A DNA stretch of 64,000 nucleotides. Source: Pelobacter sp. UBA6093. GTDB lineage: Bacteria > Desulfobacterota > Desulfuromonadia > Desulfuromonadales > Syntrophotaleaceae. The position numbers and the translations under genes were made by a program. The notes under the pieces were generated by a model that had not been told where the DNA came from, did not search any database, and saw only the letters and a list, made by a program, of their open reading frames with translations. Of the stretch, positions 38,990 through 48,049 are shown in pieces (within the stretch, counting starts at the first letter, position 1; every line of letters begins with the position of its first letter). The DNA lies in contig DIWZ01000026.1 of the NCBI GenBank assembly GCA_002435955.1, positions 1 to 64,000 on the forward strand, written 5' to 3'.

Positions 38990-39660
38990 CAGATTATGAC
39001 TTGAACACTGTGGTGGCATGCACCCGATGCTCGCGCCTGATGGACTATGTCGACCGCCTCGCTCCGGCAAAAGGCCACCGGCGGGAGGACTATTGGAATC
39101 GGCCGGTACCTGGTTTTGGGGATCCCTTGGCGCGGGTTTTTCTGATTGGACTTGCGCCCGGAGCGCATGGAGCAAACCGCACCGGCAGGCCTTTTACCGG
39201 TGACGGTGCGGGCGATTTCATGTATCCGTTACTGCATGCCGCCGGATTTGCCAACCGGCAAGCGGCTGCCAGCGCCGATGACGGCCTGGTGCTGCAGGAC
39301 CTCTACATCAGTAATGCCGTCAAGTGTGTGCCTCCCCAGAATAAACCGCTGACTGCTGAGTTCAAACACTGCCGACCCTACTTGGCCGCCGAGCAGGCAC
39401 GCCTCCCCAACTTAAAGGTCATCGTAACCTTGGGGCGCGGGGCGTTTGACAGTTACATGCGGCTTTGTCTGGATCATGCCGTCATCCAACGGCTTGGGGA
39501 CTACCCGTTTGCCCACGGCGCCAGATACCTGTTGCCGGACGGGCTCTGGGTGGTCGCTTGTTATCATACCAGCCGTTACAATGTGAACACAGGTCGCATC
39601 ACCGAACAATTGTTTATTGATTTGATGGAGCAAGTGCGGGGCTTGGCAGAAAACGGTTGA
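38986..39660 (+). CDS. uracil-DNA glycosylase, family 5 (UDGb) type
   Basis: A 224-residue base-excision enzyme starting at a GTG overlapping the helicase stop. The motif GLAPGAHGANRTGRPFTGD is the family 5 form, lacking the polar Asp/Asn of families 1 and 4. Four cysteines (CTRC near residue 12, then CVPP and HCRP) would hold a 4Fe-4S cluster. It probably removes uracil and related lesions from DNA. Pairing with an RNA helicase is curious, but the link may only be transcriptional. Confidence 0.85.
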   Translation: MTDYDLNTVVACTRCSRLMDYVDRLAPAKGHRREDYWNRPVPGFGDPLARVFLIGLAPGAHGANRTGRPFTGDGAGDFMYPLLHAAGFANRQAAASADDGLVLQDLYISNAVKCVPPQNKPLTAEFKHCRPYLAAEQARLPNLKVIVTLGRGAFDSYMRLCLDHAVIQRLGDYPFAHGARYLLPDGLWVVACYHTSRYNVNTGRITEQLFIDLMEQVRGLAENG

Positions 39661-39738
39661 AATCATGCTCTGCCTTTCATAGACTACCTTGTTTTAACTA
39701 ACCTGGGGAAAGAATTCAGACTTCGCCACTGGCGCGAC

Positions 39739-39768
39739 TTGTATTGAAACTGTTTTTTCCCTTATAAA
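39739..39768 (+). promoter_or_regulatory. candidate promoter for accD-folC-lptD
   Basis: TTGTAT, 18 bases, TATAAA in the 164-base gap before accD. A closer -35 (TTGAAA) would leave only 13 bases, so this pairing is preferred. Confidence 0.4.
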
Positions 39769-39824
39769 TTCAGACCAGTTCTCCTGTGACGACTCCTGTT
39801 GAGAACGAGCCAACGAGGTGAGAG

Positions 39825-40673
39825 ATGGCCTGGTTTAAAAAAACGAAGGCACCGATTGTGCCTGTTGAAACCAAAAAAGTGAAAATGCCCGAAGGGGTAT
39901 GGCGTAAATGTCCCCATTGCAACGAAATCATCTACGCCAAGGAGATCGAACGGAATCAGAATGTCTGCCCCAAATGTGATTATCATTTCCGTATATCCGC
40001 CCGCGAACGCATAGCTCTGGTGCTGGATGACGGCTCTTTTACCGAGCGCGATGCAACCATGCAGTCCGTGGATTTTCTAGAATTCAAGGATGGTATGCGT
40101 TATCGGGATCGTATCAGCGCCGCCATCAAGAAAAGTGGCCTGAACGATGCCGTGCTATGGGGGGAGGGGACCATCGATGCTTTGCCCGTGGTGGTGGCGA
40201 TGTTCGATTTCTCTTTCATGGGTGGCAGCATGGGGGCAGTGGTTGGCGAGAAGGTGACGCGGGCGGCTGAAAAAGCGCTCGAAAATCGCTGTCCCTGTCT
40301 GGTTTTTTCTTCTTCCGGCGGCGCGCGCATGCAGGAAAGTATCCTGTCCCTGATGCAGATGGCCAAAACCAGTGCGGCCCTCTCCCGACTCAAGGAAGCC
40401 GGCCTTCCCTATATCTCGGTTTTGACCGATCCTACCACCGGCGGGGTGACGGCAAGTTTTGCCATGCTGGGTGATATCAATATGGCCGAGCCTCGTGCCT
40501 TGATCGGTTTCGCCGGTCCGCGCGTCATTGAGCAGACTATTCGCCAGAAACTGCCCGAAGGCTTTCAGCGGTCTGAATATCTACTGGAGCACGGCATGGT
40601 CGACATGATCGTACGCCGGCCGGAAATGAAGTCGCGGCTTTCCCAGATATTGCGCATCTTCATGAAGCAATGA
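39825..40673 (+). CDS. accD: acetyl-CoA carboxylase carboxyltransferase subunit beta
   Basis: A 282-residue subunit that, with AccA, transfers the carboxyl from biotin to acetyl-CoA to make malonyl-CoA. The N-terminal zinc ribbon has CPHC and CPKC (about residues 29-51). The crotonase-type core includes SSGGARMQES and the TTGGVTASF loop. accD-folC adjacency is widespread. Confidence 0.97.
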   Translation: MAWFKKTKAPIVPVETKKVKMPEGVWRKCPHCNEIIYAKEIERNQNVCPKCDYHFRISARERIALVLDDGSFTERDATMQSVDFLEFKDGMRYRDRISAAIKKSGLNDAVLWGEGTIDALPVVVAMFDFSFMGGSMGAVVGEKVTRAAEKALENRCPCLVFSSSGGARMQESILSLMQMAKTSAALSRLKEAGLPYISVLTDPTTGGVTASFAMLGDINMAEPRALIGFAGPRVIEQTIRQKLPEGFQRSEYLLEHGMVDMIVRRPEMKSRLSQILRIFMKQ

Positions 40674-40676
40674 CCT

Positions 40677-41945
40677 ATGGATTACCAACAGAGCCTGACT
40701 TATCTGTTTGGGCTGCAGCGCTTCGGCATTAAGCTGGGCCTGACCAATATTCAAACCCTGCTGGCGCGGCTGGATCACCCTGAGAGGGCTATGCGCATTG
40801 TGCATGTTGCCGGCACCAACGGTAAAGGTTCGGTGTCGGCATCCACCGCCTTGATGCTGCAATCCGCAGGGTATCGCACCGGACTCTATACTTCTCCTCA
40901 CCTGCATTCTTTCACCGAGCGCATGCGCATTGATGGTGAGCCTGTAAGCGAGCCTGAAATGGCGGCTCTGGTCGATGAAGTACGGGCCATTGTCGGTTCT
41001 GTGCCCGTCACCTTTTTTGAATTTACGACTGCCATGGCTCTGTTGTATTTCAAGCGCAGACAGGTCGATTTTGCGGTGCTTGAAGTCGGCATGGGCGGGC
41101 GCCTCGACGCTACCAACGCCGTGTTGCCGGAGGTCAGTGTCATTACTCCTATCTGTTGCGATCATGCCGAATATCTGGGGCCGGATCTTGCTGCCATTGC
41201 AGCTGAAAAAGCTGGCATCATCAAGCAGGACGTTCCAGTGGTCATCGCACCCCAGTTGCCGCCAGTCGAGGCAGTGCTGCTGGCGCGGGCCGCAGAGAGC
41301 CATGCGCCGGTGTCTCTGTGGGGGCGCGATTTTCGGATTGTGGATCATCCCCGGTGTTTCGATTTTTTTTCTCCAGGCTTGATGCTGATGGGTTTGTTCC
41401 CAGGGTTGGCAGGTGGGCATCAACGCGAGAATCTTGCCGTAGCCCTGGCGACTGCCGCATTGTTGAAAGCCCGGGGCGTCACCCTGCCCGAGCAAGCCTT
41501 GCGCAATGGGGTTGAAAACGTTTGTTGGCCGGGCCGTCTCGAATGGTGGCGAGGCCAACGATATGTGTTGATCGATGGCGCACATAATCGCGGCGGGGCC
41601 GAGGCGCTGGCCCGGTACCTGGCTTCCCTGTCGTGCGGGAAAGTACGCTGGGTGGTCGGTATCAAGAGTCCGCGGTGCCCCGACGATATCCTCGGTCCTT
41701 TGCTGCCCCATGCATCCCGCCTTTACGCAACCTTGCCACCTGTTGACCTCGGGGTCGAACCCGCTAAACTGGTTCAAATAGCCAGGCAGTCCGGCGTGCC
41801 CGCCGAAGTCTACGCCAGTCCGGCCGAGGCAATGGCCACTGCGCTTGCCGATCGGAGCGAAGGGGAAGTTGTGCTGGTAGCGGGGTCATTATTTTTAGTT
41901 GCAGCTGTGCGAGACTTTTTGATGGATAGGGAGAGGGCCTGGTGA
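40677..41945 (+). CDS. folC: folylpolyglutamate synthase / dihydrofolate synthase
   Basis: A 422-residue Mur-ligase-type enzyme. ATP site HVAGTNGKGSVSA, folate-site region TSPHLHSFTERMRIDG and VLEVGMGGRLDATN are clear, as is IDGAHN in the C-terminal domain. It starts 3 bases after accD and overlaps lptD by four bases. Confidence 0.96.
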   Translation: MDYQQSLTYLFGLQRFGIKLGLTNIQTLLARLDHPERAMRIVHVAGTNGKGSVSASTALMLQSAGYRTGLYTSPHLHSFTERMRIDGEPVSEPEMAALVDEVRAIVGSVPVTFFEFTTAMALLYFKRRQVDFAVLEVGMGGRLDATNAVLPEVSVITPICCDHAEYLGPDLAAIAAEKAGIIKQDVPVVIAPQLPPVEAVLLARAAESHAPVSLWGRDFRIVDHPRCFDFFSPGLMLMGLFPGLAGGHQRENLAVALATAALLKARGVTLPEQALRNGVENVCWPGRLEWWRGQRYVLIDGAHNRGGAEALARYLASLSCGKVRWVVGIKSPRCPDDILGPLLPHASRLYATLPPVDLGVEPAKLVQIARQSGVPAEVYASPAEAMATALADRSEGEVVLVAGSLFLVAAVRDFLMDRERAW

Positions 41946-44017
41946 AAGACAACTGCATTGCACGGAGGGGGGCGGCCTTCCTGTTGTTGGCCGGCATGAT
42001 ATTTGGCGGGTGCCAGGTTTTTGCGCAGGATGCCACCGATACTTCAGAGGAACCTGTGGCCCTGGAGGCCGAGGAACTGATTTTCGACCAGAGGGCAGGA
42101 GTATACCAGGCAAAGGGCGATGTGTTGTTGCGCCGGGGGCAGCAGACCCTCGCTGCTGAAAGCGTGCAATTCAACGAAGCAACCGGTGATGCTCAGGCCA
42201 GTGGCGAGGCACGCTTTTCTGACCCCGAGGCCGTGGCCACCGGAGATGTCATGAGCCTGAACATCAAACAGGATACCGGCTCGATCCGTAACGGGCGAAT
42301 TTTTTTCCCAAAAACCAATTTTCATGTCGCCGGTAGCGAAATCGATAAACTGAGCAAATATCAGTATCACATCCAGGACGGCACTTTTACCACTTGCGAT
42401 GGTGAACGGCCGTCATGGAAATTCAGCGCCCGACAGCTCGATGTTACGGTCGGCGGCTATGCATGGGCCCGGCATGTTTTTTTCCATATCTACGATGTTC
42501 CTATTCTGTATCTGCCGGTGATGGGGTATCCGGCCAAAGTCGAGAGGGAATCCGGATTTTTGACGCCCCGTTTTGGGCAGTCCGAGAAGCGCGGTACGGA
42601 GCTTTCCCTGGTATATTACCAGGTCCTCGACCGCCATCTGGACGCGACCTTTTATGTCGATTATTTTTCCAAGCTCGGCGTCGGCAAAGGCCTCGAATAT
42701 CGTTATATTCTTGGACACGACATCGAAGGTGAAGCCAAGTTATATCATGTCTCGGGTTTTGATGGATTTAGTGATCAGGTTGCGATTAACTGGCAGCATG
42801 AAGGGACTCTTCCGGGGCAGGTCCGGTTGACTGCCGACGCTCAATATGTCAGTGATCGCAGCTATTTCTCCGACTTTGGCGAAGTGGCCGGTGAGTATAA
42901 CCAGGATCATACAGAATCTGTGGTGGCCGCCAGTCGACATTGGGGAAACAACAATTTGGCCGGCCAGGTCAAATACCTGCGTCAGTTGACCCAGGATGAT
43001 GACCTGACGCTGCAGCGCTTGCCCGAAGTACGTTTTGACATGCTTCGGCGGCGACTAGGCTATAGCCCGTTTTATTTTGGCCTTGATTCCTCCGCTACCT
43101 ACCTGTGGCAAAAGCAAGGGGATAAAGTCGGGCGACTGAGTCTGCGTCCGGCTCTGTCGGCCCAATTCACGCATGGTGATTGGTTGGAAGCCGGTGCCGA
43201 AATCGGCTATCGCGAAAGGCTTTATTCCTGGGACGGGGAGGAAGAGCAAAAGGGCGTTCCGGATGCAACCCTGCGCCTGGGCACGCGTCTCAACCGGGTG
43301 TATGCGGTTAACGGCGATACCGTGAGCAAAATCCAGCATATTCTCCAACCGGAAGTCGCTTATTATTATGTGCCTGGGGTGAACCAGGATGATCTCCCCC
43401 GGCTTGAGTTCGACGATTTCATCGGGCGTCGCAATACCCTCAGTTATGGTCTTGTCAATCGACTTGTCGCCCGACTTGACTCCGCCCAGGGGCAGACGGA
43501 TTACCACGAGTTCCTTTACTTGCGGGTGGCCCAGGAATATGATTTTTCCGCGACCCAGCATGTCGACCTGCTGGCGCCGGACCGGGAAGAGGACGAGCGC
43601 TGGAGCGACCTTCGCACTGAACTGATTGTTCGCCCGACGCGCTACAGCTACGTTGATTTGGATTCGCGCCTGTCCACCAACGGCGGCGGTTTGCGCACCT
43701 TTGGCGCCGAAGGGGGGGTGGGGGATGGGCGAGGAAATGCGCTGGCTTTGCTATACCGATACCGGGAGGGCGAACAGGAATATTTGGGTACCAACCTCAG
43801 CCTAGCCTGGCTGAAGCCGGTCTATTTGAACTACCAACGACGCTATGCCTTGAATGACAGCGTTACTCTTGAAAATGTCCTTAATCTGGAATACCGGGCG
43901 CAATGCTGGGGTCTGTTTGTGTCGTGGAGGGATCGGCAGGATGAACAGCAAGTCACTATCAGCTTTGCTCTGACAGGTATAGGTAGAGCGTACCGTTCCG
44001 GAATGTCTTTCCCTTAA
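41942..44017 (+). CDS. lptD: LPS-assembly outer membrane protein LptD
   Basis: A 691-residue protein from a GTG overlapping folC. A signal peptide (GAAFLLLAGMIFGGCQVFAQ) is followed by an OstA-type domain (EELIFDQRAGVYQAKGDVLL) and a long beta-barrel region. It inserts lipopolysaccharide into the outer leaflet with LptE. Two mature cysteines stand out, in TTCDG and AQCWGLF; E. coli LptD has four, with an adjacent pair near the C-terminus. Shorter than E. coli LptD (784). Confidence 0.93.
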   Translation: MKDNCIARRGAAFLLLAGMIFGGCQVFAQDATDTSEEPVALEAEELIFDQRAGVYQAKGDVLLRRGQQTLAAESVQFNEATGDAQASGEARFSDPEAVATGDVMSLNIKQDTGSIRNGRIFFPKTNFHVAGSEIDKLSKYQYHIQDGTFTTCDGERPSWKFSARQLDVTVGGYAWARHVFFHIYDVPILYLPVMGYPAKVERESGFLTPRFGQSEKRGTELSLVYYQVLDRHLDATFYVDYFSKLGVGKGLEYRYILGHDIEGEAKLYHVSGFDGFSDQVAINWQHEGTLPGQVRLTADAQYVSDRSYFSDFGEVAGEYNQDHTESVVAASRHWGNNNLAGQVKYLRQLTQDDDLTLQRLPEVRFDMLRRRLGYSPFYFGLDSSATYLWQKQGDKVGRLSLRPALSAQFTHGDWLEAGAEIGYRERLYSWDGEEEQKGVPDATLRLGTRLNRVYAVNGDTVSKIQHILQPEVAYYYVPGVNQDDLPRLEFDDFIGRRNTLSYGLVNRLVARLDSAQGQTDYHEFLYLRVAQEYDFSATQHVDLLAPDREEDERWSDLRTELIVRPTRYSYVDLDSRLSTNGGGLRTFGAEGGVGDGRGNALALLYRYREGEQEYLGTNLSLAWLKPVYLNYQRRYALNDSVTLENVLNLEYRAQCWGLFVSWRDRQDEQQVTISFALTGIGRAYRSGMSFP

Positions 44018-44071
44018 AGTAGGGATTCGGTGAGGATTTAAAGTAATTTGCATGAAATTTGAAAAACATAA

Positions 44072-44101
44072 TTGACTCCAGAAAATAATAAATGCTAATA
44101 A
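44072..44101 (+). promoter_or_regulatory. candidate sigma70 promoter for the comEA-like gene
   Basis: TTGACT, 18 bases, TAATAA in an AT-rich 153-base gap after lptD. A CCCAC/GTGGG hairpin lies just downstream, in the predicted 5' leader. Confidence 0.55.
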
Positions 44102-44170
44102 TGGCAAGCCCACTTAATTTTGTCGGTGGGGTTGCGGCCTGTCCACATTTAGCAATCGTAAGGAGTCTCT

Positions 44171-44476
44171 ATGAAAACTCTGGTAAACTGGCTGGTGTTG
44201 GTGGTATGTTTGGTGGTCTTTCTTCCTGCGACGGGTTTGTCCGCCCAGGGAGCGAAAGGTGAAAATAAGATTGCCGTAGCTTCTGTGGTTTCGGTCAATA
44301 ACGCGACAGTGGAACAGCTGAAGGTGTTGCCCGGCATCGGGGATGTCACCGCTCGCAGCATTGTCGAATATCGAAAGGTTCACGGTCCTTTCGCCCAGGC
44401 GGAAGACCTTCTCCAGGTTAAAGGGATCGGTCCCCAGACCCTGGAAAAAATCCGAGGCCAGATTTCAGTTAACTGA
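44171..44476 (+). CDS. exported helix-hairpin-helix protein, ComEA-like
   Basis: A 101-residue protein. A signal peptide (WLVLVVCLVVFLPATGLSA) is followed by a double helix-hairpin-helix DNA-binding region: NNATVEQLKVLPGIGDVTA and VKGIGPQTLEKI. It resembles the ComEA DNA-binding module used in DNA uptake, but many bacteria have small HHH proteins with no shown role in competence. Confidence 0.85.
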   Translation: MKTLVNWLVLVVCLVVFLPATGLSAQGAKGENKIAVASVVSVNNATVEQLKVLPGIGDVTARSIVEYRKVHGPFAQAEDLLQVKGIGPQTLEKIRGQISVN

Positions 44477-44563
44477 TTCTGACTTGCTACGTCGGGTTTG
44501 CAGTCGTGGAATAGTTTGTTTTTGTCTGGAAAGCTTGGGAGCAGGTAGTGGAGGAGTGCAGGC

Positions 44564-44920
44564 ATGGCAGGCCCTAAAGCCAATTCCAGCGCGCGTAGCT
44601 CGGGCCGTCGGATTCCGCTGGTGCCGGTGGTCATTATCTTATTAATTCTTGGTGCGGGGTTGTTTGGAGAAAAAGGAGCCTTGCGCATGTTGCAAGCGCG
44701 GCGTCAGAAATCCGATCTGGACCGACAGGTTGCCGAGAAGCAGGAGGTGAACCGCGTCTTGAAACAGGAAATCAATCTACTTACTACAGACCGCAATTAT
44801 ATTGAAGCACTTGCCCGCAAGGAGTTGGGTATGGTGGGAGACGGAGAGGTGGTGTATCAGTTCCCCTCCGAAAAATCCGCCTCCGACGAGGTTGAAGCTA
44901 AACCATCCACCAATCCCTGA
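44564..44920 (+). CDS. septum formation initiator, FtsB/DivIC family
   Basis: A 118-residue bitopic protein: short basic N-terminus, one membrane helix (VPVVIILLILGAGLFG), a coiled coil (residues about 45-75), and the family's ending YIEALARKELGMVGDGEVVYQF, which is shown here only in part (ARKELGMVGDGEVVYQF). FtsB links FtsL and FtsQ in the divisome. Followed by a terminator. Confidence 0.85.
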   Translation: MAGPKANSSARSSGRRIPLVPVVIILLILGAGLFGEKGALRMLQARRQKSDLDRQVAEKQEVNRVLKQEINLLTTDRNYIEALARKELGMVGDGEVVYQFPSEKSASDEVEAKPSTNP

Positions 44921-44952
44921 CGAGACAAATTGTTATAGAACTCCTCAATATC

Positions 44953-44977
44953 CCCGGCTTATGCCGGGTTATTTTTT
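44953..44977 (+). terminator. intrinsic terminator after the ftsB-like gene
   Basis: Stem CCCGGC/GCCGGG, loop TTAT, then TTATTTTTT. A clear rho-independent terminator. Confidence 0.85.
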
Positions 44978-44991
44978 GCTCGTGGTCTCGC

Positions 44992-45021
44992 TTGACAGGG
45001 AGGCTAAAGCAGGGCTAACAT
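44992..45021 (+). promoter_or_regulatory. candidate promoter of argS
   Basis: TTGACA, 18 bases, TAACAT, right after the terminator. It predicts a leader of about 230 bases before argS. Confidence 0.6.
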
Positions 45022-45027
45022 GCGCAC

Positions 45028-45260
45028 TGGAATTTGAACTCGGATTAACCATAAAAGCGTCTGTCGCAACCGCTGCTTGCGAGTCATTCAGGGCTTGCCC
45101 GCTACCTGTATGCAGGCTCTGCTGGGGTGAGCACAACAATCCTTGGCGCGATGCGCTCTCGCTTGTCGGCCCCCCTCTGGCAAAGTCTCAAGAAAAGTCG
45201 GGGCAGAGGGTCTTGAGCGTTGCTGCGGACGGTTTCATTTCGACAAAGAAAGCATTTTTC
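45028..45260 (+). other. long untranslated leader of argS
   Basis: About 230 bases with no recognised gene. It holds an inverted repeat CTCAAGA (45187-45193) with TCTTGAG (45211-45217). The argS frame stays open through it, but nothing in that translation resembles ArgRS, so I treat it as leader. No T-box motif was recognised. Confidence 0.4.
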
Positions 45261-46925
45261 ATGAAACAACGTTTGGTGCAATATGTCAGCAAGGCTCTGC
45301 AAGCCTGTTTCGATCAACAACAACTGCATTCCGGGGTTATCCCTGAGATAACCCTGGAAGTGCCGGCCCATACCGAGCATGGCGATTTTTCCACCAATGT
45401 TGCTATGATCCTGGCCCGTGCGGAAAAAAAAGCCCCTAGCCAGATCGCAGAGGCGATCGTCGCAAGCCTCGGCGATGGGGACGGCATGTGGGATCGCATC
45501 GAAATTGCCGGACCAGGTTTTATTAATTTTTATTTGACACCGCGTTGCTGGTTCGGAGTGCTTGACGAAGTTTATCGCCAGGGCGAACTTTACGGCCGCA
45601 CACATACTGGCTGCGGACGTAAAGTGCAGGTGGAATTCGTCAGTGCCAACCCGACCGGGCCTTTGCATATCGGCCACGGTCGCGGAGCTGCCACAGGCGA
45701 TGCCGTTGCGGCTGTAATGAGTGCCGCCGGCTATGAAGTGCAGCGAGAATACTACATCAATGACGCCGGCAATCAGATGTTAACCCTGGGGCGCTCCTTG
45801 CTGTTGCGATATTTGGAGCTGCTTGGTGAGACCGTCGATTTTCCCACTGATTGCTACCAGGGCGTTTACATTGTCGATCTTGCACGCGAAGTATATGAGC
45901 GAGAAGGTGCTCGTCTGCGCGATCTTCCGGAGGAAGACGCTTTGCGCTATTTCTCTGAATACGGCGGCGGCAAGATTCGTGACGGTATTGAGGATGATCT
46001 CGCCGCCTTCGGGGTGCATTTCGATAATTGGTATAGTGAACAGAGCTTGTATGATCGCCAGGAGGTTGAGCGGGGCATAGCTCTGCTGCAAGAGCGTGGG
46101 CTGACTTATGAAAAAGACGGGGCCATATGGTTTCGTACCACAGACTATGGGGACGATAAAGACCGTGTCCTGGTTCGATCCAACGGCGCAACCACCTATT
46201 TTGCCTCGGACGTAGCCTATCACAAGGAAAAATTCGAGCGCGGATTTGATATCGTCATCGATGTCTGGGGAGCCGATCACCACGGATATGTGCCACGCAT
46301 GAAAGCAGTGTTGGCGGGACTGGAGCGTAACCCCGAGGATTTGCAGATTATTCTGGTGCAGCTGGTGAATCTGCTGCGTGATGGCCAACAGGTTGCCATG
46401 AGTACGCGTTCGGGGGAGTTCGTAACCCTGCGCGAAGTGATCGATGAGGTCGGTCGCGATGCCTGCCGGTTCTTTTTCCTCATGCGCCGCTCCGATAGCC
46501 AGTTGGATTTTGACCTTGGGCTTGCTAAAAAACAAAGCAATGAAAATCCGGTGTTTTATGTCCAGTATGCCCATGCCAGGGTCTGCAGCATTAACCGCAA
46601 TGCCGAGGAGCAGGGGATGACCATGCCTGGGCTTGGTCAAGTCGACTTCGACTGCCTCACGATTGAGGATGAGTTGGTGTTGGTCAAGTTGCTATCACGT
46701 TATCCCGAGGTGATCGATGGGGCGGCTGCACAGTTTGAACCGCATCGAATTGTATTTTATTTGCAGGAGTTGTCCGCACGTTTTCATAGTTATTACAATA
46801 AGGGACGCGTGCTCATCGAAGATCCTGAAGTTAGCCGGGCCCGTCTTTATCTGATAAATTGCGTCCGTATTGTTTTGCACAACGCTCTGGTGTTGCTGGG
46901 AGTTTCGGCGCCTGAGCGCATGTAA
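45261..46925 (+). CDS. argS: arginyl-tRNA synthetase
   Basis: A 554-residue class I synthetase. N-terminal Add1 domain, then FVSANPTGPLHIGHGRGAAT with the HIGH motif at 136-139. In place of KMSKS stands VAMSTRSGEFV, the usual variant in ArgRS. The anticodon-binding domain ends in LLGVSAPERM. I chose the ATG at 45261 because the family begins there; the ribosome site is weak (AAAGAAAG). Confidence 0.97.
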   Translation: MKQRLVQYVSKALQACFDQQQLHSGVIPEITLEVPAHTEHGDFSTNVAMILARAEKKAPSQIAEAIVASLGDGDGMWDRIEIAGPGFINFYLTPRCWFGVLDEVYRQGELYGRTHTGCGRKVQVEFVSANPTGPLHIGHGRGAATGDAVAAVMSAAGYEVQREYYINDAGNQMLTLGRSLLLRYLELLGETVDFPTDCYQGVYIVDLAREVYEREGARLRDLPEEDALRYFSEYGGGKIRDGIEDDLAAFGVHFDNWYSEQSLYDRQEVERGIALLQERGLTYEKDGAIWFRTTDYGDDKDRVLVRSNGATTYFASDVAYHKEKFERGFDIVIDVWGADHHGYVPRMKAVLAGLERNPEDLQIILVQLVNLLRDGQQVAMSTRSGEFVTLREVIDEVGRDACRFFFLMRRSDSQLDFDLGLAKKQSNENPVFYVQYAHARVCSINRNAEEQGMTMPGLGQVDFDCLTIEDELVLVKLLSRYPEVIDGAAAQFEPHRIVFYLQELSARFHSYYNKGRVLIEDPEVSRARLYLINCVRIVLHNALVLLGVSAPERM

Positions 46926-46940
46926 ACTGGAGGAGATAAC

Positions 46941-47672
46941 ATGAGTCGTCAGGTTGCATCCCGTTCTCAACGACGTCTTGAGAAAAAACAGGCCCTGGTG
47001 CTGGTTGTCTTGGGGCTGGTCATTGCTCTGGTTAGCTATGGACTCGGGGTAGTGGTCGGCAAGAGCGGTCGTGACACCATCGTTCACGAAGATCTCGCTG
47101 CATCCGAGCGAATTGCTATTCCGTCAACAGATACCAGCACTGATAGTGGAGCGCTCCAACCTGAAGAAGAGACAACCGATTCTCAACTGACCTTCTACAA
47201 TACGCTTCCCGAAGGCAGGCAACCGCCGATGGGCAGCGGCATAAATATGCCTGATCAAACCGCAGAGCAGCCATCGGTTCCCGCCGAGGTGCTGCCTTCC
47301 TCCGAGAAGGCCGTGGTCGTCTCCCCCAAGCCATTGCCGGTAGAAGTCAAGCCCAAGCCATCCATGCCTAAGCCTCAGCCAACCGCCACCGTGGCAGCCC
47401 AGCCTTCTCCTGCTCCGGCAAGTGTTGCTACGGGGGGCAGCTATATCATTCAGGTGGCTTCCGTGCAGAAAATCGATGGGGCTCAGGATCTTATTGGTCG
47501 ATTGTCCAAAAACGGCTATCCCGCTTTTGTGGAAAAGACCGATCTCGGCAGTAAGGGCGTTTGGTATCGGGTGTATGTTGGCCCCTTTGCTTCAAAGAGT
47601 GCTGCCGATGGGGCAGCTTCAACTTTGAGAGTTTCACATTTGGCATCCTCTCCCATTGTTAGAAAACGTTAG
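46941..47672 (+). CDS. SPOR-domain membrane protein
   Basis: A 243-residue bitopic protein: basic N-terminus, one membrane helix (ALVLVVLGLVIALVSYGLGV), a Pro/Ala/Lys-rich periplasmic linker (about residues 60-160) and a C-terminal SPOR domain (SYIIQVASVQKIDGAQDLIG; WYRVYVGPF). SPOR domains bind glycan strands lacking stem peptides, at the septum. It follows argS by 15 bases, an arrangement that recurs in other Proteobacteria. Confidence 0.88.
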   Translation: MSRQVASRSQRRLEKKQALVLVVLGLVIALVSYGLGVVVGKSGRDTIVHEDLAASERIAIPSTDTSTDSGALQPEEETTDSQLTFYNTLPEGRQPPMGSGINMPDQTAEQPSVPAEVLPSSEKAVVVSPKPLPVEVKPKPSMPKPQPTATVAAQPSPAPASVATGGSYIIQVASVQKIDGAQDLIGRLSKNGYPAFVEKTDLGSKGVWYRVYVGPFASKSAADGAASTLRVSHLASSPIVRKR

Positions 47673-47683
47673 AAAAACAAGGG

Positions 47684-47712
47684 TTGACAATCTTATTTCA
47701 ACAGCGTATATT
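47684..47712 (+). promoter_or_regulatory. strong sigma70 promoter of the initiator tRNA
   Basis: TTGACA, 17 bases, TATATT: only one base from consensus. The -10 ends 12 bases before the tRNA gene. Confidence 0.85.
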
Positions 47713-47724
47713 TCAGCCTCTTGA

Positions 47725-47801
<77 letters not shown>

Positions 47802-47810
47802 ATTAAATAA

Positions 47811-47839
47811 AGGGGCATGCAGAAATGCATGCCCCTTTT
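47811..47839 (+). terminator. intrinsic terminator after tRNA-fMet
   Basis: An 11-bp stem (AGGGGCATGCA/TGCATGCCCCT), loop GAAA, followed by T residues. Another small hairpin, GCGCCC/GGGCGC, lies at 47851-47866. Confidence 0.9.
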
Positions 47840-47998
47840 CTGTTGTGTGTGCGCCCGGCAGGGCGCGTGGAGTGCTCAGTAAACCAAAGGCAATATTTGC
47901 TCCTTTGCAGGACGGGATCCGGGTTTGCGTCTATTTGACAATGAACATGCACGGTAGTTTTGTATCCGGAGTCGAGAGTAGTGTCGTGCGACGAGAAA

Positions 47999-48023
47999 AG
48001 GCCCGTGCAAATTGCACGGGCCT
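47999..48023 (-). terminator. intrinsic terminator of nfnA-nfnB (minus strand)
   Basis: An 11-bp stem (AGGCCCGTGCA/TGCACGGGCCT) with a 3-base loop. Read on the minus strand it is followed by TTTTCTC. It lies 27 bases past the nfnB stop. Confidence 0.8.
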
Positions 48024-48049
48024 CGAAGGTAGACTTCCGGGATGAGGAT

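Noticed and set aside
37649..39175. Minus-strand open frame of 508 codons across the helicase and glycosylase
   Set aside because: Antisense shadow; both plus-strand genes have complete motif sets.
44802..45260. An N-terminal extension of 153 residues for argS
   Set aside because: The translation resembles no ArgRS segment, crosses the end of the ftsB-like gene and its terminator; the ATG at 45261 matches the family start.
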